Notes: a model not told the origin generated them from the sequence alone. A stretch of 64,000 nt of DNA from Anaeramoeba flamelloides (GCA_027625915.1 JANTQA010000012.1:2821001-2885000); one strand, 5' to 3'; counted from the stretch's first letter, positions 20,602-34,235 are shown. Translations and numbers: made by a program.

Positions 20602-23600
20602 TCGATAAAATTTTAGAAATGAAATTAAAAAAAATGAATAAAAGATGGAACTTTACTTGAATCATTTTGGTTTGTTGAATCCTTAAAAAACTAATTAAAG
20701 GGGATGTTAAAGGAAGTTAGGAATTTTATTTTTTATTGCGTAATCATTGTTTAAAAAAAATTTCGTAAGATCACTTTTTTTAGTTTCTTCTAAATTATTT
20801 TTATGGAGATAAATTCATTATTATTAAAATTTTGTCTATTTATCAATTTATAAGAAGGTTTAGGATCTTATTATGCTTAATTTTGGTTAGGTAAATTCTG
20901 GAAAGTTTAAAAATTAAGGGGAAAAAGTTCAAAGATCTGACAATCCTGCAAAAATGATTTCAAAATTTTCCATGTTTTTTTGTAAAAATTGTCATTTTTT
21001 CTTTAAGGGTGATTCTTTTCTGCTATGTGACTAAAGTTAAGGAAATATGTCAATATATATGATTTTTTTTTATGACAACAAATACCATTTAATAAACTAT
21101 TGGAGATATTTGGGTTTGTTTGAATTGGAAAAAAGTATTTTGATTTACTTGATGTTACGCCCGCTTTTACTTTCGGTCCTTTTGAAATGGAATAAATGTT
21201 TCTAAATACATCATATATATTGTCAAGTTTCCTGATCCTTGAGGGTACACTAGTAAAGTATCACTATTAGGGGAGTAGTATTTTTTAAAAATAAAATTAA
21301 ATCAAGTAAAGATCTTGAAAAATTTTTTTTTTGTAATTTATGTTTCGAGTTATTAAATGGATGAGTTAACCTCATCTAAACGTTTTATTAATTAACTCTT
21401 TTTTGAAATCTAAAATTTACATGTTTCCAATATTAAAGGCAAAAAAGACAACCCCTATTATTTTTATTGTTTAACAATTAAGTTAATTCTTCAAAATGTG
21501 AAAAATATTATTTCATTTTATATTGTAAAGTATTGATTTTGAAAGAGAATTTTTTATTTTGTTATTATTTTTAATAATTAATATTTCAATTCAAATCTCA
21601 ACCAATAAAACTAATTGAAGTATAGGTGATTTAATAAATAAATATTTGATATAATTTTACTAGCATTTTCATAATTAAATTGAGATCTATTAAGTAAAAA
21701 TTTTTTATTCTACAAGAGAATAGCTACACCATAAGACATGATAAAAATTTGAGAGAGATGAGAAAAGAGTATTTTATTTTAGTGGTGTGTGATCATAGAT
21801 ACTCAAAAATTTTTTATAAAAAATTATTTGATATTTTTTTTTAGTAATGTTAAACAATAAAAAAAAAAGAAAAGAATTGGCAAAATTCGTTCGATTTTTA
21901 TTTTTTTCATAATAAAAATTTTTTGGGAGAAGATAATTTTAGATTCTTAGAATAAAATTTATAACTATTTTGTGGTTTAAATTTGATAAAATATAATCAT
22001 ATACACTTATCCAATTCCACTAAATCGAAGTGTTTAAAAGCATCACCAGATATGTTTTGGGATAATTATTATGTTTTGGAATCTTTTAGCTATTAAACCC
22101 CCATTATTATTTTCTTTTGTGATTCTCCCAATTGTAATTTTTTAGTTCTTTTTAAACAAAATCCATTTATCAGAAATAGCAATGATAAAAAAATCTTTCT
22201 TATTACTTTTTGTTATCATGATTTAAAGAATTCAAAAATGAGGAAAAAATAACGAATGAAAAAATTAAATGTAACAATAGAATATTGTGATATGAATTAA
22301 ATATATGTCATTTAACCATCGAAACCTTATTTTAAGCAATTCGACTCAACACTTTATTATGGCAATTTCTTTGAGACTTTGAAAAAAAAAATTAGAAAAT
22401 CTAATGAATGAAGTACTTTATAATAATAAAAATCAAAGAGTTATAACCAAAGTAAAAAATAGTATTTTCGGATCCTCTTCAAAATTGCAAAAAAATGAAA
22501 AATTTTCCTTTACCCTGGCTACTCCCTTAATGTTTCAAAAAAGTTGGTTTTCTGGTTTTCAAAAAAATAAAAAATAAATTTAACCAAATTTTCACTTTCG
22601 AAAAATTTTGTTAACAAATTGTTTGATCTTATCAGCAAGAATCCTTATAACCATCCAAATCATTTTTGTCAAAAAAAAAAACGATTTTGAATTTTGAAGA
22701 TAAAATTACTCCACATTCTCAAATATCTTCAAGAAAATTTTATTTTGAAAAATCGAATTTCAGCTTATTACAAAAACCCAATTTCAAAGTAAATTTTATT
22801 AAATGATTTTAAAATTTTAATGGTTATAACTACCAAACTTAAATCAATGCAATTATTTTTCAATTGGTTGAATAAATTATTTTTTGAGTTAACCAAAAGA
22901 ATTATCTCGAAATTGAAAAAAAAATGTTTATACTAATATAACTAGTAACAAAGACTTGTTATTGAATAATAATGATGGAAATTGCAATGAAAAAGGTAAA
23001 AAATTTTTAAAGTGTATTGAAATCTTTAAAAAAAATTCCAAATAAAAATTCAGGAATTCAGGTAATAAAGAGGATTTAAAAACTTATCCCTTAATTATAA
23101 AAAAAAATAATAATAAGGTAAAAATCTTTTATAATGTGAGAAATAAAATGAAGTTAAATGTTTTCTTTTTTGGAAAAAATGGAAAAAAAAATTGATCTAT
23201 CTAAACCTATTTTATTTTTTGTGTTTCTTAGTTGATCAGAATTTTTTTACACCAGGAATATACAAAATTTGTGGGAGGGGAATATCACAAATAACATATT
23301 TTAAAATTTTACCTTGTTGTGGTAAACGGTTAATCCCTTAAAGAAAAAACTACAATTTTAACAAAAAAAAACCTGGAAAATTTTGAAATCATTCATGAAC
23401 ATTTTCTAGATATAAATTGAAATATGTAAAAATTTTGAAAATAAAAAAATAGAAAATAAAAAATTCATAAAATCGTAAAAAAATATACAAATTCGGGTAC
23501 ATAGTGCCCCAATTTTCGGAGTCGTGTAATAGCAATTTATTAATCACATTTTGTGGAATCTTATTATTAATAATCTTTCTATTGGGTTTTTACTCTTCAT

Positions 23601-25454
23601 GTTACAGGACATGGATAATTTTTAATTTGGTCATGTAAATGATATAATATTTTTTTACTTTAATGTTTTAAATATTTTTCTTCTTCTCTTTTTTTATTTA
23701 GTAAATTTTCTTTGATTACTCCTTTCTCACAATAAATAAATAAAGAAATAAATATGTAAAAATTTTCAATTTTAACTTTCTATCCTTTTATTTAGAAAAT
23801 GTTGCTTCATTTTTGTTTGTCAACTCAACAAAAATGTTAATAAACACATAAATAAATAAACTCACTATTATTATGAAATCCTATTTTTTGCTAATTTTTT
23901 ATGTTCAAAAAACAATGCGAAGAAGAATTTCGGTTGTTTAAACAACAATTTAGACTTGGTTAAACTATCATTCAATTTTAATTTTTTTTTTTTTTTTTTC
24001 TTTTTTTTCGAAAGTTTATCCTATTAAATGGTAAAATGAATTGATAATAAATTATAAATAAACATAATATTGGTTTCTTAAAGTTATACAATGATATATT
24101 ATATTATAAAAATAAAAGATGAAAAAGAAATTTTTTAAAAAAATATATAGACCAATTTCTTTGAATATTAAAAAAAAAACAGAAAAAACTTCTTTAAATA
24201 TAAAGAGAATTATTAATAATTTTAAAAATAATTCGATTCCTAATTTAAATTTTTCTCCAAATATGAAGAATTCCTTCAATTTTAATTTAGATTTTGTGTT
24301 AAAATGTTCGATAATGAATTAGATGTTAAATTGGAACAATACAAATAAAATGTAGACTTTTATTTTTAAAGGGTGGTTTTATGTTCTTTGTACAGATTTT
24401 ATTTGTACAGTCTATTTTTCAATATTTTTTCATTTTTTTTTTTGTTTCAAAAAAATCTTGAATCTCAAATTAAAGTATATTATAATAGAAACTAAATTAC
24501 ACTGGTGCTATATCGTAGAATTATTTTGAAATTTTCTATAATAAATAAATTTTGTTGTGTTAAAGTGCTCAAAAAATTCAATAAAAATTATTATTTATAA
24601 TCAAAATTTTAAGAGAAAATATAAAATAAGTTGAATATTACACATTAGACCAAGTTATAATTTTTACATTTTTTTCAATATTTAAATACCAGTCCTTATT
24701 GAAACTATTTTACAGACCCAAAAAAAAAAAGGTCAAACAAAAATCTCTATTTATTGTATTTTTCCAAAAATAATATTAAACCATATTTAAATTACCGAGT
24801 ATTAATGTTTTTATATGAAAATACTTTTTATCCAGATAAAAGAAAAAAATATAAAATGAAAAAATAAAAATTATTGTTGTACCAAAAAGATGTAAAGGAC
24901 AGAACAAAAAAAATGCATTGGGTTTATTATTATGGATTATATGAAACTTCATCTAATCTGTTAAAGAGTGAATTTTGAAGTGGTAAAAGTTGAGACTTCG
25001 GATTCAAAGATTATCAAGAAAGAGACAGTCGCGAGAAGTATTTGAATCTTGATTCAGTTATCTAAAAAAATTACTGGTAATGTTGTTGAAATTTCACCAA
25101 CAATTATTTATTGATCAAATGATAGGATATCACCAACCAATTAATCTAATTTTTTTTTTTTTATTTCGTCCAAAATTAACTTTACATCAATACTTGGAGT
25201 AATAATTCCTTATCCAATGAAAGTCATTGTGTGGCTAGGAAAAAAAAGATGAAAACAAAATAAAAAAACAAAAAATGAAATAATTTTTAAAATTAAAATT
25301 ATTTCCAAATTGAATGAAAAGTTCGTAATTATTTTATTTTGTTTATTTGGAAACGGGGAGGGGTTAAGAAAACTGTATTAAATAAAAAAGAGAAGAAGAA
25401 AAGTAATTAAAATATATAAAAAAAAAATACTATGCCTTTTAATGACCAAAATTA

Positions 25455-25600
25455 AAAACTATCCAATGTCATTAGGTTTTTCAGGATTTGAAATAATTGG
25501 GTTAAATTCTTGATTTTACTATATTCTTTCTGATTCTGGAGAGCCTAGGTACTAGATTGCATTTGGTGGCACTTGGCGACACGTTACCTGATTTTGCAGG
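25455..25600 (+). repeat. Fragment of the modular decamer/hairpin repeat
   Basis: Contains GGTTTTTCAGGATTTGAAAT and, after a loop with TTGATTTTACTATATTCTTT, the reverse arm CTGATTCTGGAGAGCCTAGG, then GTGGCACTTGGCGACACGTT, resembling a decayed decamer array. Diverged relative to the copy at 10115-10532. Confidence 0.45.
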
Positions 25601-27236
25601 AGGAACAAAAACTGGTGAGAAAGATTATTGATTAAATAAAAAATAATAAAAATATAAAAATGATCAGATCCTAACAATTACTGAATTTAGTTTTGATTTA
25701 ATTGGAAAATTAGTCCGTCTTTTTTATCATCTAAGATAACTTCTTGAGGTGCCTTATCATTTCTTAGTCTATCACAATATTATATAGTGCTTTGAAAATA
25801 AAATTCTTTCGATACTACCAACGGCAATGAATTTTAATATTAGGTTTTCCATATTGATACAATTTTTTTAATTATCTGGAATATAAAATAAGAAGTGTTA
25901 GATTTTCATTTTTAAATCTTTATTCAATATTAAAAGTGGGAAAATCTAGGAAAATTTTGGGTTTTTTGGGGAATTTGTTTTTTTCTTTCCATAACTATAC
26001 ATTTAAAACAAATGTAAAGATTAAAAATGGGTTTTTTTGATATGTTGTTTAGGCTGGTAGAAATATCTCTTTTTTATATAGGAATTATACTTATTAAGGT
26101 AAAATTTTATTGAAAAAAAATATTTTACATTAGATATTAGAAACTTTTTCTCAATTTATTTTTAATTGTTTGTTTGTCTCTTAATTTGTGATTCAATTGT
26201 TTTGTCAAACAAATTTTTTTTTGATTTCCATGTATCTATTTATTATGGGATGTATAAAAAGGAGACAATTAATTATTTGGAATCTTTTAATAATTTTGTC
26301 TCTTCCGAATAAAAAATACTTTTTTTATTTTAATGATCTGAAATAAAAAGATTTTAAAATTGATTTGATATTCTTTATAAAACTCCTTTGTTGGGTATTT
26401 TTTATTCGAGAAAAAAAAAAAAAAAATTTTCAAGGGATGTATGTACTTATCCGAGATGTGTGGTTCTGTATCAAAAACAAGTTATTAATAAAAAATTAAC
26501 AATTACTTTGAATTTGTCGCATTTGGGTGGGAAGTTCTATCATTATCTTAATATTCCTTTAATTCTATTTAAAATAAAAAAAATCTTCTCGTAGTTAACT
26601 ATTTTACAAATTTTATTATTAATTAAAAAAAAATACATTATCTGCAAATTTGATCATTTCTGCTAGGAATATAGAAATTATTGGAAAGAATCTAATAAAA
26701 AAAAATAAATAAAAAAGATAAAAATGTTAAAGTGAAAATAACCAGTTCAATGTACAAAAATGGCAGTATATCTTCTGGCTATAGTGCTAATAATTGTAGT
26801 TTTTTATGAATTTTCATTGATTTTTTTATTGGGTTCTTCTTATTCAGGGATATTTTAAAAGTCCTATTACATCATCAGCAAATCCATTTTGACTCTCTCA
26901 TATCTATATCTTTTTTCTTTCACCTTCTCTCTTTTTTTTTTTTTTTTTTTCTTTTTCATATCTCTATAATTTGCTATACTATTATTTTCCAATAAAAAAA
27001 CGAAAATTTTTGGTTCACTTTCCAAAAAAATTTTCTAGTTTATAGGTTGAAGAGAATCCAAAGATTTTTCGAATCTTTTAGAAATGATAATTTTAGATAA
27101 TAACATTTTTCTTCCTTCGGCAACTTTGAGACTTAATTTTTACTATGATAATTTTGTTGTATCAGTAATAATTAATATTCATTTCGGAAATTGAAAGAAA
27201 AGCTTTTATTTATTATTTGGGATTAAAGAGTATATC

Positions 27237-27267
<31 letters not shown>

Positions 27268-27764
27268 CCTACAATGTAATTTAGAGGCTTAAAGTGATTT
27301 ATTTTTTTTTATTTTTTTTTTTTATATTAAAGGCCATTTCTTATTTCCAAAAAATCTTTTATTATATCAATGGATATAATTGACTTGAAAACTTTGATTT
27401 TTAAACAAAAAAAATTTTTTTCTTCCCCCCTTTTGAAGTTTAAAAATTATCTTTATTTATTTTTCCTTTAAAAGAAAAAAAAGAAGTTAACTTCTCTTAA
27501 AAGAAAATTAATTAATCTATCTAATAGTTATTCAAACATTGTGAATTTAGTGTACCAATATAAATTTGAAAGATTCTCGAAAATTGTGAGTTTTTTTCCT
27601 TGACCAAAAACAAATAACCAAAAAGGTAAAAAAAAAAAATCTTTTGAAAAAAAAGGTATAGATTATCTTTTAAAACCTCAGTGCTGATTTAATCGATGAT
27701 CTTTTCCATTTTTTTCAAAATGAATCAATAAAAAACAATAAAAAATAAATCAAAATAATTTTTT

Positions 27765-28045
27765 TTTCATCAAAATTAACAATTATAATCAAACATGGGT
27801 TTCAATATATTCATATTTATACATTTTATCAAAAAAATGTTACCGATCATGTGTTTATCATCATGTACAAAATCTTAAGAAATTAAATAAAATCAAGAAC
27901 AATAATCAAAAAATAAAAAGAAAATTTTTAAAAGAATTTTTTCATCCGAATTAACAATTATAATCAAATATGGGTTTCAGTATATTCATATTTATACATT
28001 TTATCAGAAAAATGTTACCGATTAGGTGTTTATCATCATTTATAC
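27765..28045 (+). repeat. Local direct duplication, ~105-bp units
   Basis: Two units (about 27770-27870 and 27940-28040) share TTAACAATTATAATCAAA, ATGGGTTTCA(A/G)TATATTC, ATTTATACATTTTATCA, AAAAATGTTACCGAT and TGTTTATCATCAT with few differences, separated by ~70 bp of A-rich sequence. The low divergence suggests a fairly recent event. Non-coding. Confidence 0.75.
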
Positions 28046-28074
28046 ACTCTTTTAAAAAATGAATTTTCAAAAAG

Positions 28075-28140
28075 TGAAAAGAAAAGAAAAGAAAAGAAAA
28101 GAATAGAAAAGAATAGAAAAGAAAGTAAAGTAAAGGAAAG
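28075..28140 (+). repeat. AAAAG pentanucleotide microsatellite
   Basis: Repeated AAAAG units, some altered to AATAG or AAAGT, grading into AAAGG. Confidence 0.85.
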
Positions 28141-28345
28141 GAATGAAAACAAAAGAAATAGCAAAAGAAGGATTTTATTTTTGTTGTTTTAAAATTTTGG
28201 AAAATTTAATCCAACTAAAGCTTTTAAAAAAATGGTTTAAAAAAAAATGTAAAAACATAATAATAAACATAAAAACATGATTGAAATTGATTCAGTTAGA
28301 TAGTGCAAAAAAGAAAAGAATAAAAAAGAATAAAAAAGAAATATC

Positions 28346-28383
<38 letters not shown>

Positions 28384-28599
28384 GTTTAAAATGATTCAAT
28401 AGTTGTATAAATATTAAAGGTATTTATATTTGGCGGAATAAAAATTAATTTCCTGTGTTCTAATCTAAAATGAAAAGAATGGCATTTAACCAAAGCAAAG
28501 AGTAAATAAAAATAAAAAAAAAACAAAAATAAAATGATACACAAATTACTCAATTTTCAAAGGATGTGTGTGCTTGGCGGTTATACTTTGAATGCACGA

Positions 28600-29844
28600 C
28601 TAGTTATTTTTGTTCGTTGCCGTATTTATGTATTTTCTTCGCATTAAATGCTTTGACCATATTTTATTTTTTTCCTTTTTTTTAACTTGTACTTCTGTAT
28701 TTATTTGCGAGTTTCTGCGTGTGTGTGTGCCTGTGTCGGTGTTTGTGTTGATGGTATCAATCTCTAATGCCGTCGTAAGGTGTGTTGTGCTTTTAAATTT
28801 CTTTTTCTTTGTGATTTTTGTGATTTTTTTCTTTTTAAAATGGCGCATGGTAAGGAATTTTTTCTTCCGTGTTCCTGTTTTTTTCAAATTTTTCCGATTG
28901 ATTGTTTTGTAATTCTGTGACTTGTTGGAAAAATCAAACTCTTCGTTGTCTGTGGTTTCAGTTAATTCAGATCTGTCAGTGAGATCAGACATTGAGCAGA
29001 ACGGCCTTTCGAATTTATTGATATTGACGGTACCAAACCTTTCATTCATCAGATTTGTTTCAATGTTTGTTTCGTTAACCAAAGTGCTGTTTGGAACCAA
29101 TTCCCTCACTTTCTTCTGAAGAACCTGGTTGTTTTTAGACAAGAGAATCATCTTTTTTTTGGATTTCGCTATTTGCTCCATTAATTTGAAGCGATCCCTT
29201 TTTAATTTTTGTGATTTCTTGGCTAATTTGTTTCTTTTTTCATTCGAGTCCTCGAGTGAGCCAATCCCATGCTGTAATTGCTCTTTTGTTTTGAATGTTG
29301 GAAAAAGAGTGTGTGGGGGAGGGGAGAAAGAAAAAAAATAAAAAAGAATTATGGTGAATTGAGTAAAGGTTGTTTGAATTTTGAAAGTAAAGTGATTTGG
29401 TTTGTTGATCTTGGAATTTTTCTTTTTGAAAGAGAAAAAAAAATTTCCAAAACTAAAAAATGGATTGTTTTTTGTGAAGAAAATTTTTTGGGATTCGTTA
29501 AATGAGATTTTTTTATTTTTAAAAGCCATTATTGTTTTTGCATGTAATTACTTTTTTATGATTTTAATTTTTTTCAAAGTTTTGCAAAAATTAAATTTTT
29601 TTTTTTTTTTTTAATTGTCTTCTTTTGATCCATTTATGAAAAAAAAAAAGAAAAAAAGAATTAGCAAACTTTTTAAAGTTTGAATTTTCTTTTGGAACTC
29701 CTGTCTGTCGTTCATAGCCTTTTCTTTCAGATAGTCTAGTTCTTCTTCAAGACTTTGAAAAGATGGTTGGGATTTTTCGTAAACTGGTTTTTTTGTTTCG
29801 TTCATTTCCTCGTTTGTTAGTGAGGAAGTTTTGACTAAACTCAT
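28600..29844 (-). CDS. Coiled-coil protein with low-complexity basic tail, function unknown
   Basis: Exon 1 (29844-29670) begins MSLVKTSSLTNEEMNETK and ends in a helix SLEEELDYLKEKAMNDRQ. A 387-base intron (29669-29283) is removed, and exon 2 (29282-28600) continues the same heptad pattern: QLQHGIGSLEDSNEKRNKLA, KKSQKLKRDRFKLMEQIAKS, NNQVLQKKVRELV. The splice is phase 1 and the summed length gives 285 residues. The longer open frame extending upstream of exon 2 to ~29529 is intronic; it is Phe-rich and would break the coiled coil. A coiled coil thus spans residues ~30-125. It is followed by a Ser/Thr/Glu patch (SMSDLTDRSELTETTDNEEF) and a Lys/Thr/Asn-rich tail (KKKKITKITKKKK). The coil suggests an oligomeric or scaffold protein; no named family was recognised. 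Confidence 0.65.
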
Positions 29845-31779
29845 TTAAATGGTTATTTTGGTTGTGTGTGATAAATTTTGATGATGAGATTTACGCAAAT
29901 GGCAAATTAAAAGTAAAAAAATAAAAGAGTTTAATTAATTTAAAAAATGAAAAAATCAAAAATGAGAACAAATTTTTTTTAAAATCCCTTTTCTCTCTTT
30001 CTGAAAATAGCTTGTCTGCGTTTGTTTTTAAGAGTCAGACTTTAAATAATTTGGTTAATTTTTTGCCATTTTAATTGGAATATATTTTACAAAAAATCCA
30101 AAAAGATCTTAAACAGCGCCTTCCGATCAAAAATAAACAGACAAATAAGATCTTTTTGAATTTTTTTTTGTTTAACTTTTTTTTTAATGTGGAGAATTGG
30201 AAAATGATGAAGTTTTACAATTAAGAAGTTTTTGATTAAAAATTGTATTTTTTCAGCCAAAAGAATTTCTCCCATTCGTAGAACTCAATTTCTGCAATTT
30301 TCACCTTAAACACTTCATACACTTATGTTAGTGATTTATTCATATTGTTTTTTTTGGATTGACTCTTGTGAGTGAACTAAAAATGATAAAACGGAAGGTG
30401 TAGAATTGTTTCTTGTCGACTAAACCATTAACTCAACTATATTCTGAATTATTTTGTCAAAACGACAGTTTCCATAAAACATATTGATACATACTCTAAA
30501 TTGTTGATTGAAAAACAATCACGAGACTATATCAAAAAGACCTATTGTTTTTTTCCTTTATCCAATTTTCACTAGACTTTTATAAATATTTGGTGAATGA
30601 AATGATCAGTTCTTAATAAGACAACGTACACTCACTTTTCAAATCCAAATAATTGAAAGCCAATAAAAATCTTCGCCTTTTACAAAAAGGTTGTGTAAGA
30701 TTAAATTCCTAAAAACGACAATTATTTGAGAAAATCACTAGAAGCGAAAAGTTCGAACACTGTTTTCTCAAATTCATCAATTCTGTTCAAAATTGAACAT
30801 CAAAAATCATTGTTCTTCTTATTTTGAATTTAGATGCTTGAGAAATTATGGTTTTTTTGTACCAAACTTCTTTTGATCAACAAAAAAAAAAAATTTGAAA
30901 AAAAAGAGTAAAACAAAAAAATCTCCTGTAAAAAGAAATCAAAGGAAATAAAACAACTGTTCCCAGTTGTAATTTGAATTTATATTCTTGATTCCGTTTT
31001 TACAAACAATTGTTTTTAAAAAGTCGTAAACAATAAAGGTAAAAGTTTATTGGAAAATTTTTCTTTCTTTTACATTTTGTAAATTTTTTACCAAAGCTTT
31101 GAATAGAGCACTTTCCCATCTTTAAATGTTTAGAAACTTTGATAAATAAGTTGATCTTCAAAAAAAACTTTCAAAAGAGTTGGTTAAAAAGTAGAGTTAA
31201 AAGATTTAAAAAAATTGAAAATTAACATAATATTAATATGTAGGATACTATCAATGAAAGGTTCCTTTTTTACAATATATTGAATCATTATTGATAAACA
31301 AACCCTTATCAACTTTTGGAAAATGTTTTTCATTGGGAAAATTTAACTACAAACATTTTAGTTTTCAGTAAAAAGCTTCACTTAGATATCTTTGGTAAAT
31401 TTAGTTGTTTCGAGGTTAAAGTGAATATTATCAAAATTTTTTTTTAGTTTGTGCTTCTATCTATCGACCCCAATCGAGAAACACACTCTGTAATTACCAA
31501 AAATACTTTCTGATTTTTGGTATTAACTCAAATTTTTATAAAAGAAGATTTAAACCCACAGAGAAATCAGAAATCTATGGCTTTTGAACAATAATTAAAA
31601 TCAATTAAAATTTTCTATAAATGGATAATGGAAATATCAAGTGGGGAAGAAAAAACTTAGAATTATTAAATAAGAGCCTAAATCAATTCAGATAAAAATT
31701 AATTATCAAGAACAATGTATGGAAAAGTCAAGAATATTTAAAAACAATTAGATATAACAACAAAATAAATAAACAGTTG

Positions 31780-31950
31780 TTTCGTTAGGTACCTAGTCTT
31801 TCCAGAATTTAAAAGAATGGTGAAAAAATTAAAATTTTGCTCAATTCTTTTGAATTCGGGAAAAGCTAAAGGTGTTTTTTTTAATTTAATTTCGAACAAA
31901 AAAAGAATATTTCCAAAATTTACTTTTTAATTTCCCAAACTAAAAAAACA
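31780..31950 (+). repeat. Modular hairpin repeat fragment
   Basis: TTTCGTTAGGTACCTAGTCT, TTCCAGAATTTAAAAGAATG, loop, then CTCAATTCTTTTGAATTCGG, GAAAAGCTAAAG: the same hairpin as in the 10115-10532 copy. A TTTTTTTTAATTTAATTTCG arm of the second hairpin with its partner near 31925 follows. Confidence 0.6.
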
Positions 31951-31959
31951 AACACAAAA

Positions 31960-32230
31960 AAAAAAATTATTTCAAATGGAAAGTTTCCACTTCTATATTA
32001 AAACTTAGATATTAAACAAATTACCAAACTAGAAATTCTTATGTTTATGATAAGAATAAAACAATAACAAAATATATACAACTTATACAAAAAATATCTA
32101 ACCTTAGAAATCATTGGAGATCCCAACCATTTTTTATGGGACTGTATACACCAAGAAGAAAATAGAATGATTTGGATTAAAGAACTAATACAAAATAATA
32201 AATAATAAACAAATGATAATATTATTATCA
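31960..32230 (+). mobile_element. Possible LINE C-terminal (zinc-knuckle-like) fragment
   Basis: One plus-strand frame reads GDPNHFLWDCIHQEENRMIW then IKELIQNNK, which resembles the C-terminal region of some non-LTR retrotransposon proteins (pattern E..H.LW.C....). It lies between two modular-repeat fragments. No reverse-transcriptase block was seen adjacent, so this is a tentative call. Confidence 0.3.
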
Positions 32231-32334
32231 TTTAAAATTTAGAATAATTGTTTATCTTATACAAGACCGGCGATATATAAACTTATGGTTCTTTATTAAA
32301 ATTTCCAAAAAACCAATAAAAATTAAGATAAGTG

Positions 32335-32520
32335 CTGTCAAAAGCCTAAGTTTTTTTTAATTTCTAAAATCAAAAAAAACTTAACTGTGATTTTCTTTTA
32401 ATTTCTAAAATAAAAAAAAAACATAGTGGTGGTTTTCCAGAATTCAAAAGAATAGAGTAAAAATATAGATTTTATCCGATTCGTTTGAATCCTGAAAAAG
32501 TGAAGGAACATAAGAGGAAA
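32335..32520 (+). repeat. Modular hairpin repeat fragment
   Basis: Contains AGTGCTGTC, two TTTTTTTTAATTTCTAAAAT arms with AAAAAAAACTTAAC partners, then TTTTCCAGAATTCAAAAGAA, TAGAGTAAAA and a reverse arm TTTGAATCCTGAAAA. The same modules as in the other copies are present, in a different order. Confidence 0.6.
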
Positions 32521-33215
32521 TTAACCCCCCCTTCAAAATATAAAAAAAAAATAGAAAAAAAAAGAAAAAATTGCAGAAGAAGAAACACGCCTTTTGATTG
32601 GAAACATTGGTTTTCAATACCACCAGGAAAAAAATAAATTCTGGTTGGCCAAGGTAGCCAAAACTCGATATTAAATATCAGTATATATCTTTTATAAATT
32701 ATTTTTTCAAAATTATGAAAATTTAATGTATCTAAGAATTGATAACTATTAAATCTTTTTCAAGATTCTAATACCTCCCTTTTCAAAATTGCACCCTTTT
32801 GAAAAAAAAATAACTTATTTTTGGGATTTTTTTTTTATTTTATTCTTTTCCCTCTTTGATTTTTAATATATATTACCCATTTTAATTCAGCAAAATGTTT
32901 TAAAAAATATTCTTTTTTCATTCATCTACAAGAGTAAATATGAAATTTTGTAAAAAAAAGAAGAATTTTTACAATTTTAGAGATAATTAAAGAGTTCCAC
33001 CCAATTACTCACAATTTAATACCAGTAAAAGATACCTGTTTTTTAATTTTTGGGACCAAATGGATTTTAAATAAAAAACCATTTGGTAAATACTAATACA
33101 TTGTTTATAAAATGATTTTTTTTTTTTTTAAAAATGCTAGATTGGTATTTACGAAACGTTTTTTTGATTATATTTATTATTAGTCTATTAAGATAATCAG
33201 AATTTATATTTACTA

Positions 33216-33416
33216 TACAGCCAGTTTCACTTTTAAGGCACAAACTTTCAACAAAATTTAACGCACAAAAAAAACTCAAATTAAAGCAAAAAATTTGACA
33301 GTTTTTTTTTTACAATTTATTTTTACTAGAATTTGAATTTTGTGCCTTAATTTGAGATTTTTTTTGTGTGTTAAATTTCGTTGAAAATTTGTGCCTTAAA
33401 AGTGAAACTGACCATA
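33216..33416. mobile_element. Tc1/mariner-type palindromic MITE (family 2), copy 2
   Basis: Bounded by TA; left end TACAGCCAGTTTCACTTTTA, right end AAAAGTGAAACTGACCATA. Arms carry GGCACAAACTTTCAAC and CTCAAATTAAAGCA and their reverse forms. Intergenic, upstream of the PGK 3' end. Confidence 0.85.
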
Positions 33417-34235
33417 ATTAAATTGAGGGTAATTGTATGAAACTCTTTATTTATCTCTAAAATTGTAAAAACTCATTTTTTTTTTTACAACATTCATATT
33501 TACTCTTTTGTAATTTTCAATATAAAGTTGAATCCTTATAACTAATTTTAAAAAAAAAAATATCCCAAAAACAGAAAAAAAATCAGCTTTTCAATTTAAT
33601 TATACACTATCTTTTAAAAGAAATATTTTATTTTATTTTAAAATTGAAAAAATATGATTCTTTTTGTACTATTAAAAAAAAATAGATCGAAATAATCTCT
33701 CCAATAAGTCAAATAAAAATTTCAAAAATTAAAAATGCAAAAAATATAACTAAAAATTTTCATTTTTTTTTCAATTCCGATTAATATCTAATAAAGTTGT
33801 AAACCGTTTTCAAAATTTTTATATAAAATAATGTTTATTATGTGAGTGTGGTTCAAAAATACAAAATTTAGAAATTTTTTTTTGAAACAATTTTCCTATT
33901 TAGAAGGAGTGCAGGGTTAATTTAACAAGAGTGATCTTATTTTCTGTGTTGTTAGCTGGGAATTAGAAAAAAAGAAAACACACTGAAACTGTAGAGAAAG
34001 ACATAATATATGAAACGAAATATTTTATTTATAAAAGATACTTTGATATCCCAAAAAGTCAGATAAATTTGTTCAGACTTACTTCTTCTAAATATATAAA
34101 TATTAACTTTATTCAATCATTCGTAGAAAGATTAAAATATAAGGATGAATTTATTAAAAAAAAGAAAAAAAAAACAAAAGAAATAATGTGTGTGGCGAGA
34201 AAAAACATAAGGATCGGGATCTTCTACAAAGAAAG

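Larger units (their letters stand above)
20602..28599. other. 8-kb gene-poor tract
   Basis: No convincing gene. A 67-residue frame at 24119-24322 (MKKKFFKKIYRPISLNIKKK...) is Lys/Asn-rich and open on both strands, so not trusted. Recognisable contents are a fragment of the modular hairpin repeat (25455-25600), a TA tract (~27241-27268), a local duplication (27765-28045) and an AAAAG microsatellite (28075-28140). Confidence 0.55.
29845..34235. other. Intergenic tract with several repeat fragments
   Basis: Between the coiled-coil gene's promoter side and the PGK 3' end. No gene recognised. Contains two modular-repeat fragments (31780-31950, 32335-32520), a possible LINE C-terminal fragment between them, and MITE family 2 copy 2 (33216-33416). 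The remainder is featureless AT-rich sequence. Confidence 0.55.

Noticed and set aside
24119-24322. 67-codon plus-strand frame (MKKKFFKKIYRPISLN...)
   Set aside because: Composed almost only of AT-rich codons, open on the opposite strand as well, and no domain recognised. The YRPISL-like string alone is not enough to call a reverse transcriptase.
28081-28378. CRISPR-like or satellite array
   Set aside because: Only simple AAAAG and TA microsatellites; no regularly spaced repeat-spacer structure.
29283-29529. N-terminal extension of the coiled-coil protein (MAFKNKKISFNESQK...)
   Set aside because: Phe/Pro-rich and non-helical; replacing it with the upstream exon 29670-29844 through a phase-1 splice restores a continuous coiled coil and an ATG start.
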